A stretch of 64,000 nt of DNA from CAWDVH01 sp963805705 (GTDB lineage Bacteria > Actinomycetota > Actinomycetes > Streptosporangiales > Streptosporangiaceae), in NCBI GenBank assembly GCA_963805705.1, contig CAWDVH010000001.1, positions 806,001 through 870,000 on the forward strand. Reading direction: 5' to 3'. Shown piece after piece: positions 26,061-34,729 of the stretch (its first letter is position 1; the number at the start of each line of letters is the position of its first letter). The notes below the pieces were generated by a model. It saw nothing but the letters and a program-made list of their open reading frames with translations, was not told the origin of the DNA and made no database searches. Both the position numbers and the translations under genes were made by a program.

Positions 26061-27614
26061 CTACTGAATTCCGTTGCTGCGGTGCCTGCCCTCGCGATCA
26101 CGGCCCGCGCCGTCATGGCGAGCAGTGCGCGGGCCGGATGCGGCCAGCGCCGTCTCCTCCTCAATCTCGACGTCAGCCATCAGGCGGCCAGCCCGCAGCA
26201 TCGCATCGGGGCGCCGGCGCTCGATCCAGTACGCGATGGCGGTGCTCACGATGATCACGCCGAGCGTGGCGTAGATGAACCAGCGCAGCGGCGCGGGCGG
26301 GTAGGGATGCACGTTGCCCCACAGCACCCAGACCATCGCGGCGATCGAGATGACCGGCAGCGCGCCGTGCCGGACCCAGCTGAATTCGGACCGGTAGTCC
26401 CGCCAGACGAAGCGGATGAGGCCGCCGCTGATCAGCAGGTAGGCGGCGATGAAGAAGAGGGTCGCGAAGTACGACAGCCAGGACGCGAACGCCAGCGGCG
26501 TGTACTTCAGGCCGAACCCGATCGATGCCACCAGCGCCACGCCGCCCGCGACCAGGCAGGCGATGTACGGGGACTGCCGGCTATTCACCCGGCCGAGCAT
26601 CTCGGGCAGCAGCCGGTCCCGGCCCATCTTCCACAGGATGCGGCTCACGGCGATCACCGTGACGATGTTCAGCGCGGTGAAGCTCGAGATCACCGCGAGG
26701 TTCACCAGGACGCTGAGAACGCCGTTGCCGTAGTGATCGGCGAGGGTGTTGAACGGCGTCGCCGCGGTCGCCAGGGCGTTGACGTGCCTCGGCGATGTTC
26801 CGTAGCCGATCGTCACCGCGTAGGAGACGACGACGTAGAAGATGCCCACGACCAGCGTTGTCAGCATCACCGCGCGCGGAATCGTCCGGCGCGGCAGGCG
26901 GGCCTCGTCGCCGAGGGTGGTCGCGGACTCGAAGCCGACGAACGCGAAGATCGTGTACACGACGGCGGTCAGCAGCCCGCTGGAGCCCTTCAGGCTCGAT
27001 GACGGGTTGAATACCTCAAGCGTGTTGCCGTTCGCGCCGCCCTTCACGATGATCACTAGCGCGAAGATCGTCAGGATCGTCATCTCGATCCCGAGCCCGA
27101 TCAGCCCGGTCCGCAGCGAGGGCTTGACCCCGAGGACCCCGAGGGTGGTGCTCAGCACAATCAGCGCGGTCGCGAATACCACCCAGGAGATGTGCACTCC
27201 GGACGCCGCCAGCAGCGAGGAGCAGAAGTTCCCGAAGAAATCCAGCTGGAACGGGAACAGCAGCAGGTAGGCGCCGAACAGCAGCACGCCGGTGACAAAG
27301 CCGGTCTTCGGGCCGAAAGTCCTGGTCAGGTAGGTGTAGAAGGACCCCGCGCTCGGCAGCCTCTTCGCGTACTCGCCGATGACCATCGCGATGCAGACGC
27401 AGACCAGCAGTCCGATGAGGAACGCCAGCGGCGTCGCGGCGCCGGAGTAGCCGACGATGAACGCCAGGCCCGCGACAGAGCCCGCGGCGGGAGCGATCAG
27501 CGCCGCCGACTGCGCGACGACGGCGGGCAGGCCGATGGCGCGGCGTTCGAGATCCTCGCCGGGGCGGGCGACGGCAGACTCCGCCAGCGGCGGCCCTTGC
27601 GGTTGCGATGACAT
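26061..27614 (-). CDS. APC-family amino acid/organic acid permease
   Basis: A 517-residue inner-membrane transporter with about 12 helices. Helix 1 has the broken GxG-type motif (ALIAPAAGSVAGLAFI) and helix 6 FAFVGFESATTLGDEAR, the classic APC signature. The ATG at 27614 is well supported by GAGGAGACC just upstream; the longer frame is upstream shadow. As first gene of the catabolic operon it probably imports the substrate that the ligase, hydratase and hydrolases then process. A perfect palindrome lies 44 bp before the start. Confidence 0.92.
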   Translation of the reverse strand: MSSQPQGPPLAESAVARPGEDLERRAIGLPAVVAQSAALIAPAAGSVAGLAFIVGYSGAATPLAFLIGLLVCVCIAMVIGEYAKRLPSAGSFYTYLTRTFGPKTGFVTGVLLFGAYLLLFPFQLDFFGNFCSSLLAASGVHISWVVFATALIVLSTTLGVLGVKPSLRTGLIGLGIEMTILTIFALVIIVKGGANGNTLEVFNPSSSLKGSSGLLTAVVYTIFAFVGFESATTLGDEARLPRRTIPRAVMLTTLVVGIFYVVVSYAVTIGYGTSPRHVNALATAATPFNTLADHYGNGVLSVLVNLAVISSFTALNIVTVIAVSRILWKMGRDRLLPEMLGRVNSRQSPYIACLVAGGVALVASIGFGLKYTPLAFASWLSYFATLFFIAAYLLISGGLIRFVWRDYRSEFSWVRHGALPVISIAAMVWVLWGNVHPYPPAPLRWFIYATLGVIIVSTAIAYWIERRRPDAMLRAGRLMADVEIEEETALAASGPRTARHDGAGRDREGRHRSNGIQ

Positions 27615-27657
27615 CGGTCTCCTCAGGAGTCGAGCCAGTCGGCTAGCCGCGATGTTA

Positions 27658-27673
27658 CCGATCGATCGATCGG
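27658..27673. promoter_or_regulatory. CCGATCGATCGATCGG palindrome, likely TetR operator
   Basis: A perfect 16-bp palindrome 44 bp upstream of the permease start, between it and the TetR gene. The core TACCGATCGAT recurs at 28645, upstream of the TetR gene itself. Two shared sites flanking a TetR regulator are typical of its operators. Confidence 0.65.
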
Positions 27674-27747
27674 GCCGCAATGGGTGAGCTGCCTCCTCTG
27701 GGGCTGCGCAGTGGCGTGAAAGGGGGCTCAGGCGGCCAGGGAGGAAC

Positions 27748-28530
27748 TCAGGCGACCCCGGCCGATGCCGCCGGCCGCACGGTAGCCGCCCGGACCGCGG
27801 CCGGCCGCACGGCCGCGTCGTCGACCTCCCGCAGTACGCGCTCGACGATCTGGAGAACCTCGCTGGTCGGCGCGCATCGCAGGTCGCCCAGCTGGAGCGA
27901 ACGTCCCTGGCACCGGGTGCCGACCATGGCCAGGGCCAGGTCGGTGAACGCGTCAGCGACCTCGGCGGGACTCATCGGGCCCTCATCCGAATACCAGCGT
28001 ACGATTCCGTTGCACATTTCCAGTAGGGCCAGCCGGGTAATCCTGGCATCACAGATGTGGAAGACGCCATCCGCCAGGCCCCGCTCGAGCAGTTCCGCCC
28101 AGAGCGCCTCGTAACTATCCCTGAGCACCATCACCCTCGCGAGCGCCTCTTCGGACAGGGAGCGCAGCTCGTCGTCAGCGACCAGCGATCGCAGCGGGTC
28201 CAGGGTGTGAAAGCCCACGTGCGTGCGGACCAGTGCCGCGAGCTCGGATGCGGGCTCCTGCGCGGTCGCCAGCGCCTCGCGGGCCGCCCGGCTGAGCTGG
28301 GTCATGCTGACCAGCATGAAGTCGACGAGCAGCTCGTCCTTGCTGCCCATGTAATGGTAGAGAGCCGCGGTGGAGATGCCGACCCGGTCGGCGATGTCCC
28401 TGATTCCGGTGGCTTCGAAGCCCTTCGCCGCGAACAGGTGAAGCGCGGCCTCCTCGATTCGCCGCTTGGTGGACTGACCTGCCGAGTCTCTGACATTCAC
28501 CGCACGCACAGCCGGTTGGCGCCTTGGCAC
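27748..28530 (-). CDS. TetR/AcrR-family regulator
   Basis: A 260-residue regulator. The N-terminal HTH is clear (TKRRIEEAALHLFAAKGFEA, IRDIADRVGISTAALYHYMG, about residues 20-65). The C-terminal ligand domain resembles the KstR2/FadR-like group that senses acyl-CoA esters. It ends with an Ala/Val-rich tail (AAVRPAAVRAATVRPAA). It lies directly upstream of, and on the same strand as, the permease/ligase operon, with matching dyads before both, so it most likely represses itself and that operon until an acyl-CoA intermediate appears (inference). Confidence 0.92.
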   Translation of the reverse strand: MPRRQPAVRAVNVRDSAGQSTKRRIEEAALHLFAAKGFEATGIRDIADRVGISTAALYHYMGSKDELLVDFMLVSMTQLSRAAREALATAQEPASELAALVRTHVGFHTLDPLRSLVADDELRSLSEEALARVMVLRDSYEALWAELLERGLADGVFHICDARITRLALLEMCNGIVRWYSDEGPMSPAEVADAFTDLALAMVGTRCQGRSLQLGDLRCAPTSEVLQIVERVLREVDDAAVRPAAVRAATVRPAASAGVA

Positions 28531-28644
28531 GATGCTCCGTTTCCGAGATCAAGGCAACTCGAGATCGCAACGGCGCCAGCTGTCGCACGGCACCACTCCG
28601 GGCCAGATCTGAAGTCCGGTCAGCTGGCCCGGCCGAAGTCTGCC

Positions 28645-28656
28645 TACCGATCGATA
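28645..28656. promoter_or_regulatory. TACCGATCGATA, second candidate TetR site
   Basis: This 12-bp stretch shares TACCGATCGAT with the palindrome near 27658. It lies 115 bp upstream of the TetR start and 55 bp upstream of the response regulator fusion, so it could also affect that operon. Confidence 0.5.
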
Positions 28657-28710
28657 CATGCTTATAGTAGCCATCACCAGCCTGGTCAGAGACTGTGAGA
28701 GCGACGCGGG

Positions 28711-30399
28711 GTGCGGATGCCGGTTAAGACGCCTGAGAGCGCGATCCGGACGGCGATCATCACCGTCGACGACGACCCTGGCGTGTCCCGCGCCGTCGCA
28801 CGCGACCTGCGGCGCCGCTACGGCGAGCGGTACCGCGTCGTCCGGGCCGAGTCCGGCGAGGCGGCCCTGGACGCGCTGAACGAGCTGAAGCTGCGCGGTG
28901 ACCTGGTCGCCGTCATCCTGGCCGACTACCGCATGCCGCAGATGAACGGGATCGAGTTCCTCGAGCAGGCGATCGACGTGTACCCGGGCGCGCGGCGCGT
29001 CCTGCTCACCGCCTACGCCGATACCGGCGCCGCGATCGACGCGATCAACGTCGTCGATCTGGACCATTACCTGCTCAAGCCGTGGGACCCGCCGGAGGAG
29101 AAGCTGTACCCGGTCGTCGACGGCCTGATCGAGGCCTGGCTGTCGTCGGATCACCGTCCGGTGCCCGAGATCAAGGTGGTCGGTCACCGGTGGTCGGCGC
29201 GCTCGTCCGAAGTACGCGAGTTCCTCGCCCGCAACCAGGTCCCCTACCGCTGGTACGCCTCCGACGAGAACGAGGGACAGCGGCTGCTCGCCGCCGCCGG
29301 GGCCGACGGCCGGGCGCTGCCGGTCGTGATCACGCCGGACGGGGAGGCACTGGTCGAGCCCGCCGACGCGGAGCTGGCCAGCCGCGTAGGACTGGCCACC
29401 ACCCCCTCGAAGGACTTCTATGACCTCATCGTCATCGGCGGCGGCCAGCCGGCCTGGGCGCCGCGGTGTACGGCGCGTCGGAAGGACTGCGGACCGTGCT
29501 GGTCGAGCGCACTGCGACCGGCGGCCAGGCCGGCCAGAGCTCGCGGATCGAGAACTACCTCGGCTTCCCTGACGGGGTATCAGGGGCGCAGCTGACCGAG
29601 CGGGCCCCGCCGGCAGGCCGCCAAGTTCGGGGCCGAGGTGCTGACCACCCGTGACGTGACCGGCCTGGAGGTCAACGGCTCCGCCCGTACTGTCCGTTTC
29701 GCCGATGGGAGCGCTATCAGCGCGCACACGATCATCCTCGCGACCGGCGTGTCCTACCAGAAGCTGCAGGGCCCCGGCCTGGATGAGCTGACCGGGCGCG
29801 GCGTCTTCTACGGATCCGCGCTCACCGAGGCCGCCGGCTGCGCCGGTAAGGACATCTTCATCGTGGGCGGCGCGAATTCTGCCGGGCAGGCCGCCGTCTA
29901 CCTGTCGCGGTGCGCCAGCTCGGTGACCCTCCTGGTCCGCGGCCCGTCGCTGGAGCTGTCGATGTCCTATTACCTCATCCAGCAGATCGCGAGCATCCCA
30001 GGGATATCGGTCCGCACCAGCACCGAGGTCGCCGCCGCCCATGGCACCGATCATCTGGAGAGCCTGACGCTGCGCGACCGAAAGACCGGTGCCACCGAGA
30101 CGGTCGATGCCCAGTGGCTGTTCGTGTTCATCGGCGCGGTCCCGCGCACCGACTGGCTGGATGGCGTGGTGGTGCGGGACGCCCGCGGTTTCGTCGTGGC
30201 CGGGCCCGACCTAACGGTCGACGGGCAGCGGCCCAGCGGCTGGGAGCTTGACCGCCTCCCTTACCACCTGGAGACCAGCGTGCCCGGCGTGTTCGTGGCC
30301 GGTGACGCGCGCTCCGACTCAGCCAAGCGAGTCGCCGCGGCTGTCGGCGAAGGCGCCATGGCCGTCATGCTGGTGCATCGTTACCTGGAGCGGGTATGA
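28711..30399 (+). CDS. Response regulator / thioredoxin-reductase-like fusion, two compensating frameshifts
   Basis: An N-terminal receiver domain (Asp20-22, phospho-acceptor Asp72 in LADYRMPQ, Thr100, Lys123) is followed by a thioredoxin/Spx-like segment (about 150-230) and a TrxR-type flavoprotein (DLIVIGGG for FAD, VGGANSAGQAAVYL for NAD(P)H, VPGVFVAGDARSD). The frame is lost by one missing C at about 29445 and regained by one extra C in the CCCC run at 29605-29608. In between, the other frame gives the expected VYGASEGLRTVLVERTATGG and IENYLGFPDGVSG. The CATC-type redox disulfide of true TrxR is absent (LTEAAGCAGKD), as in other cNMP-linked members. It overlaps the histidine kinase by 4 bp. 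GTG 28711 or ATG 28717 starts. Confidence 0.85.
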
Positions 30400-31832
30400 G
30401 CGCGGATCAGGCTGTCGAGCGCTGCGGCGTGGATGAGATCCGCACGCTCTTCCTTTTTGAGAAGCTCAACGATGATCAGCTGGCCTGGCTGTGCCGGGCC
30501 GGGCGGGTCGTGCGCCTGGAACCGGGTCCTGTGTACACCGAGGGCGAGCCGGCCACCTGCTTCTACGTGCTGCTGGCGGGCACCGTCGTGCTGTCGCGCC
30601 GCGTGGGAGCCGACGACGTGGAGGTGAACCGCACCTCCGAGCGCGGCGTCTATTCGGGTGCCTTCATGGCGTTCCTCGGGGACCGGGCGCCGACGAGCTA
30701 CAACAACTCGGCCCGCGTGACGGAGCCATCGAGGTTCTTCGTGCTGGAGAGCGAGACCTTCTCGCAGATGGTCAGGGACTGGTTCCCGATGGCCGTGCAC
30801 ATGCTGGAGGGACTGTTCTTCGGCACCCGCAACGAGCGGCAGGCGATCGGCCAGCGCGAGCGGCTGCTGGCGCTGGGCTCGCTGTCCGCCGGCCTGACCC
30901 ACGAGCTGAACAACCCGGCCGCCGCGGCCGTCAGCGCGACATCGGCCCTGCGCGAGCGGGTCGCGGGGATGCGGCAGCGGCTGGGTGTCATCGCCGCCGG
31001 TCAGTACAACCACGCCACCCTGGAGACGCTAGTCCAGCTTCAGGAACGTGCCGTGGAACTGGTCGTCAAGGCGCCCGCCCTCAGCCCGATGGAGGCCTCC
31101 GACCGCGAGGACGCGGTCACCGACTGGCTCGACGAGCATGGCGTCGAGGGCGGCTGGGATCTCGCCCCGGTCTTCGTCCAGGCCGGGCTGGACACGCCCT
31201 GGCTGGACCGTGTCGCATCGGCCGTGGAGGACACGGCCCTGAGCGGCACGCTGCGCTGGCTGAACTGCACCGTCGAGACCGAGCTGCTCCTGAACGAGAT
31301 CGCGGACTCCACCACCCGGATCTCCACCCTGGTCGGCGCGGCCAAGCAGTACTCGCAGCTGGACCGGGCGCCCTATCAGATGGCGGACGTGCACGAGCTG
31401 CTGGACAGCACCCTGACGATGCTCGGCGGCAAGATCCCGCCCGGCATCACCGTCGTCAGGGACTACGACACCACCCTGCCGGCGATCCCGGCCTACGCGG
31501 GCGAGCTGAACCAGGTGTGGACGAACCTGATCGACAACGCCGTGTCGGCGATGGACGGGACGGGCACGCTGACCGTGCGGACCGGGCTCGACCGCGACCG
31601 GCTGCTGGTCGAGATCGCTGACACCGGCCCCGGCGTGCCGCCCGACATCGCCGAGCGCATCTTCGAGCCGTTCTTCACGACCAAGGCGGTCGGCCAGGGC
31701 ACCGGGCTCGGGCTCGACATCTCCTGGCGCATCATCGTGAACAAGCATCACGGGGACCTGCGGGTGAAGTCGGTGCCCGGCGACACCCGCTTCCAGGTAC
31801 GGCTGCCGCTGGACAGCAGTGGATCAGACTAG
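30396..31832 (+). CDS. Histidine kinase with N-terminal cyclic-nucleotide-binding-like domain
   Basis: A 478-residue soluble sensor kinase with no membrane helix. Residues about 15-130 form a cNMP/CRP-type beta-barrel (LFLFEKLNDDQLAWLC, PGPVYTEGEPATCFYVLLAG). The H-box is GLTHELNNPAAAA (His about 168), and the ATPase part has the N-box NQVWTNLIDNAVSAM, DTGPGVPPDIAERIFEPFFT and GTGLGLDISWRI. The ATGA overlap with the fusion gene upstream marks them as a cognate pair: the kinase would phosphorylate the receiver that is fused to a flavoprotein. Together they look like a cytoplasmic redox or nucleotide sensor. The downstream efflux gene overlaps too. Confidence 0.92.
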   Translation: MSADQAVERCGVDEIRTLFLFEKLNDDQLAWLCRAGRVVRLEPGPVYTEGEPATCFYVLLAGTVVLSRRVGADDVEVNRTSERGVYSGAFMAFLGDRAPTSYNNSARVTEPSRFFVLESETFSQMVRDWFPMAVHMLEGLFFGTRNERQAIGQRERLLALGSLSAGLTHELNNPAAAAVSATSALRERVAGMRQRLGVIAAGQYNHATLETLVQLQERAVELVVKAPALSPMEASDREDAVTDWLDEHGVEGGWDLAPVFVQAGLDTPWLDRVASAVEDTALSGTLRWLNCTVETELLLNEIADSTTRISTLVGAAKQYSQLDRAPYQMADVHELLDSTLTMLGGKIPPGITVVRDYDTTLPAIPAYAGELNQVWTNLIDNAVSAMDGTGTLTVRTGLDRDRLLVEIADTGPGVPPDIAERIFEPFFTTKAVGQGTGLGLDISWRIIVNKHHGDLRVKSVPGDTRFQVRLPLDSSGSD

Positions 31833-33252
31833 GCGCACGGCCGTCCGGCCGGAACGAAGTGGGTCCCCCAGCCTGACCCTGGCGATGCTCGGCCTGGCCG
31901 CGATGGCATTCAGCGTCCTGCAATCGCTGGTGATCCCGGTCCTGCCGGCTATCGGGCACGACCTGCACGTCAGCCAGCAGGCCGTGACCTGGGTGCTGAC
32001 CGGGTACCTGCTCTCGGCCTCGGTGGCGACGCCGATCCTGGGGCGGCTCGGCGACATGTACGGCAAGCAGCGGATCCTGGTCATCACCCTGACCGCGCTG
32101 GCGGTCGGCACGGTGGTCTCCGGTCTCGCCACCTCGCTGGGGGTCCTGCTGGTCGGCCGGGTCATCCAGGGCCTGGGCGGGGCGCTGTTCCCGCTGGCCT
32201 TCGGGATCATCCGCGACGAGCTCCCGGCCGAGCGGGTCGCCGGAGCGATCGGCTTCATCTCCGCCACTCTCGGCATCGGCGGCGGCCTGGGCATCATCCT
32301 GGCTGGCCCGATCGCGGCGGGCCTCGGCTACCACTGGCTGTTCTGGGCGCCGCTGCCGCTGATCGTCATCGCCGGGGCCGGGATCGCGCGGTTCATCCCC
32401 GAGTCGCCGGTCAGGTCGGGCGGCCGGGTCAACCTGGGCTGCGCGGCGCTGCTGTGCGCCTGGCTGGTCACGCTCCTGATCGGGATCACCGAGGGGCCGC
32501 AGTGGGGGTGGCTCTCGCTGCGGCTGGCGGCCACCGTACTGGCGTCGGCCGCGTTGTTCGCCTGGTGGTGGATCGCGGAGTGGCGGTCCGCCAACCCGCT
32601 GGTTGATGTCCACATGCTGGTGCACCCGGCGGTGTGGCGCACGAACATGGTGGCGCTGGCGGTCGGATTCGGGCTCTACGGATCGCTGGTCCTGATTCCC
32701 GAGCTCCTGCAGACTCCGCGCGACGTGGGCTACGGGTTCGGCGTGACGGTCACCGACGCGGGCCTGTTCCTGCTGCCGCAGACCGTGGTGGTCTTCATCT
32801 TCGGCGCCATCTCCGGGCGGATCGCCGCCGCCATCGGCTCGGCCAGGGCCGTCACGATTGGCGTGCTGCTGGCCGCCGGGTCGTTCGCCCTGCTGGCGGT
32901 GGCCCGCGGCCAGGCCTGGCAGATCCTGACCGCGACGGTCGTGCTCGGGGCGGCGGTGGGCCTGACCTACTCAGGCATGCCCAATGTGATCGTCGAGTCG
33001 GTGCCCGCCGAGCAGACCAGCGTGGCGACCGGGATGAACGCCAACGTCCGTACCCTCGGCAGCGCGCTGGGCGGCCAGGTGACGACCAGCATCGTGACCA
33101 CGGGCCACCGGGTGCTCGGCTACCCGGCACCCGGTGGCTTCACCATCTCCTTTGTCGTCCTGGCGGCCATCTCCCTCGGGGCGGTCGTCGTGGCCGCGCA
33201 GGTTCCCGGTCGTCGCCGGTCCGGCTCACCCACCGCCGCTCCAGCGGTGTAG
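31819..33252 (+). CDS. MFS efflux transporter, DHA2 type
   Basis: A 477-residue membrane protein with about 14 helices, the A-motif GRLGDMYGKQR after helix 2 and an R-rich helix 4 (LLVGRVIQGLGGALFPLAFG). It would export toxic compounds or metabolites with protons. Its GTG start overlaps the kinase 3' end by 14 bp, so it is translated with the redox two-component pair and may protect against the same stress. It converges on the HbpS-like gene 15 bp downstream. Confidence 0.9.
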   Translation: MDQTRRTAVRPERSGSPSLTLAMLGLAAMAFSVLQSLVIPVLPAIGHDLHVSQQAVTWVLTGYLLSASVATPILGRLGDMYGKQRILVITLTALAVGTVVSGLATSLGVLLVGRVIQGLGGALFPLAFGIIRDELPAERVAGAIGFISATLGIGGGLGIILAGPIAAGLGYHWLFWAPLPLIVIAGAGIARFIPESPVRSGGRVNLGCAALLCAWLVTLLIGITEGPQWGWLSLRLAATVLASAALFAWWWIAEWRSANPLVDVHMLVHPAVWRTNMVALAVGFGLYGSLVLIPELLQTPRDVGYGFGVTVTDAGLFLLPQTVVVFIFGAISGRIAAAIGSARAVTIGVLLAAGSFALLAVARGQAWQILTATVVLGAAVGLTYSGMPNVIVESVPAEQTSVATGMNANVRTLGSALGGQVTTSIVTTGHRVLGYPAPGGFTISFVVLAAISLGAVVVAAQVPGRRRSGSPTAAPAV

Positions 33253-33267
33253 TTTCCGGCGGCCGGG

Positions 33268-33690
33268 TCAGCTTCCGGCCACCGAGGCGGCTCGCCGGGC
33301 TATCTCGTGATCTTCGAGGCTGCTGGCGCCGGAGACGGCCACCGCGCCCGCCAGCCGCCCATCGGCCACCAGCGGGACACCGCCCCCGAACGCCACGAGG
33401 TCCCGCCGGGCGGTCATCCCGTGAAAGAGCTCGGGCTCGACGGCGAGCTCACCGCGCAGGTACTCGCCGAACTCGATCGTCGGCTTCCCGATCAGGATGA
33501 CCGCCCTGGCCTTGTCGACCGAGGTCTGCGCGGACAGGCGGGTAGCCCCGTCCATGCGGGCGAACGCGGTCAGGCTGCCCGCCTCGTCGGCCACTGCGAC
33601 GGAGATCCGGACCTCGAGCCGGCGCGCATCGCGGATCGCCTCGTCGACGATCTGTTGCGCCACAGCCAGCCCAACGCAGAACGGCGCCAT
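33268..33690 (-). CDS. GlcG/HbpS-like protein (DUF336)
   Basis: A 140-residue protein of the GlcG/HbpS family, small alpha/beta proteins that in Streptomyces bind haem or act as redox sensors with a two-component system, and elsewhere sit in glycolate or cobalamin-linked operons. Seen are VAVADEAGSLTAFARMDGA, KARAVILIGKPTIEF, AFGGGVPLVADGRLAGAVAV. No signal peptide, unlike secreted HbpS, so it would be cytoplasmic. A pair of dyads lies about 240 bp upstream of its start. Confidence 0.85.
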   Translation of the reverse strand: MAPFCVGLAVAQQIVDEAIRDARRLEVRISVAVADEAGSLTAFARMDGATRLSAQTSVDKARAVILIGKPTIEFGEYLRGELAVEPELFHGMTARRDLVAFGGGVPLVADGRLAGAVAVSGASSLEDHEIARRAASVAGS

Positions 33691-33736
33691 TGCTCAAGCC
33701 TAGCCTCGCCGCCCCACAACGCCTCCGCTAGTTCCC

Positions 33737-33901
33737 CGCCGCCACCCGCCATCTCCCTTCTCCCTCGGCCCGCCAGCCGCCGTCTCCTTCGGCCCCGCTC
33801 CGCCGCCAGCCGCCATCTCCCTCGGCCTGCCAGCCGCATCTCCCTCGGCCCGCCAGCCGCCGTCTCCCACGGCCCCTCCCGCCGCCATCTCCTCCCGGCC
33901 C
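33737..33901. repeat. Degenerate tandem repeats, CGCCAGCCGCC(G/A)TCTCC type
   Basis: About six imperfect units of 23-35 bp, each with a core like GCCAGCCGCCGTCTCC followed by CTCGGCC. They lie between the HbpS-like gene and the MarR gene and are not in a convincing reading frame. They could be a transcribed leader, a slipped-strand repeat or a protein binding array. Confidence 0.7.
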
Positions 33902-33931
33902 GCTTATCGCTGTCGCCCGGCGAGCGGCAAT

Positions 33932-33986
33932 CCGTTGGATGTCACATCCATCGGCACCCAACCCGTTGGATGTCACACCCATCGGG
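33932..33986. promoter_or_regulatory. Two near-identical dyads 31 bp apart
   Basis: Two 23-25-bp imperfect palindromes with the core GTTGGATGTCACA. Site 1 has perfect inner arms GGATGT/ACATCC; site 2 has CCCGTTGG and the opposing CCATCGGG. Their centres (33943 and 33974) are 31 bp apart, about three helical turns, so two dimers could bind the same DNA face. They lie downstream of the MarR gene and upstream of the HbpS-like gene. Confidence 0.55.
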
Positions 33987-34078
33987 TTGGGCGAAGCGAG
34001 CCGGCGAGGCGCGGGAGGCGATTCTCCGGCTGGGGCGGGGCTAGTGGGGCTACAGGGGCGCGGGGGGCGAACGGTGAT

Positions 34079-34507
34079 TCAGGTGACGTTGTCGCGCAGG
34101 CGGGTCAGCAGATCCTCGGCCTGGGCGATGTCCCGGTCCGACAGGCCGGCCCGGAGCCGCTGGTCGAACGCCATCGCGGCGTCCCGCAGCCGGAGGAACA
34201 GCGCGTCACCTTCGGGCGTGAGCTCCACCACGTGGATACGGCGATTCCCCGGATCCCGCTGGCGGGTAACGAGACCGGCGGACTCCATGGCGTTCAGATG
34301 GTGGGTGAGGGTCGCCCCCTGGATGCCGACCGTCTCGGCGAGCTCGCGCTGGCTGGCCGCCTGCCCGCTCTTGAGCGAGAGCAGCACCAGCCACATCGGC
34401 AGTGATCCGCCGGCCTGGGCCAGGGCGTCATCGAAGGCGCGGCTGACGACCTTCGTGACCCGGCTGAGGTGCAGGCCCATCGGCTGTCGCGCGGGCGGTC
34501 CCGGCAT
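34079..34507 (-). CDS. MarR-family regulator
   Basis: A 142-residue winged-helix regulator: LPMWLVLLSLKSGQAASQRE, LAETVGIQGATLTHHLNAME and the wing RQRDPGNRRIHVVELTPEG. MarR proteins dimerise and usually repress a divergent operon until a phenolic or oxidant ligand binds. Here the divergent genes encode an SDR and a SnoaL-like protein, with a 22-bp dyad in the 54 bp between them. The ATG at 34507 gives the usual length. Confidence 0.92.
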   Translation of the reverse strand: MPGPPARQPMGLHLSRVTKVVSRAFDDALAQAGGSLPMWLVLLSLKSGQAASQRELAETVGIQGATLTHHLNAMESAGLVTRQRDPGNRRIHVVELTPEGDALFLRLRDAAMAFDQRLRAGLSDRDIAQAEDLLTRLRDNVT

Positions 34508-34537
34508 GACTGAACACTAGCACATTGATAGAACCCT

Positions 34538-34559
34538 AACCGTTTGACATCATACGTTT
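34538..34559. promoter_or_regulatory. 22-bp imperfect palindrome, likely MarR operator
   Basis: Arms AACCGTTTGA and TCATACGTTT match at 16 of 22 positions around a CA centre. The site is AT-rich and sits in the divergent MarR/SDR intergenic region, the usual place for such an operator. Confidence 0.6.
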
Positions 34560-34729
34560 AGATGCCTAACATCAAGAGCACGGTGGTGGAAGACACGGCC
34601 CAGAGCGCGGCGGCGGAAGCCGCCGCCGGGTCATGGCCGGCGGAGGCACAGGCCGGGAGCAGAGTCGGCGGAGGCACAGGCCGGGAGCAGGGCCGGCGCA
34701 AGGCGCTGGCCGGGAGCAGGGAGGAAGGC

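Noticed and set aside
28549..30054. Long minus-strand frame opposite the receiver/flavoprotein gene
   Set aside because: Composition is that of antisense translation; the + strand has clear domains.
33737..33901. Intergenic repeats at 33737-33901 as CRISPR
   Set aside because: No constant-length spacers and the units are imperfect and directly adjacent.
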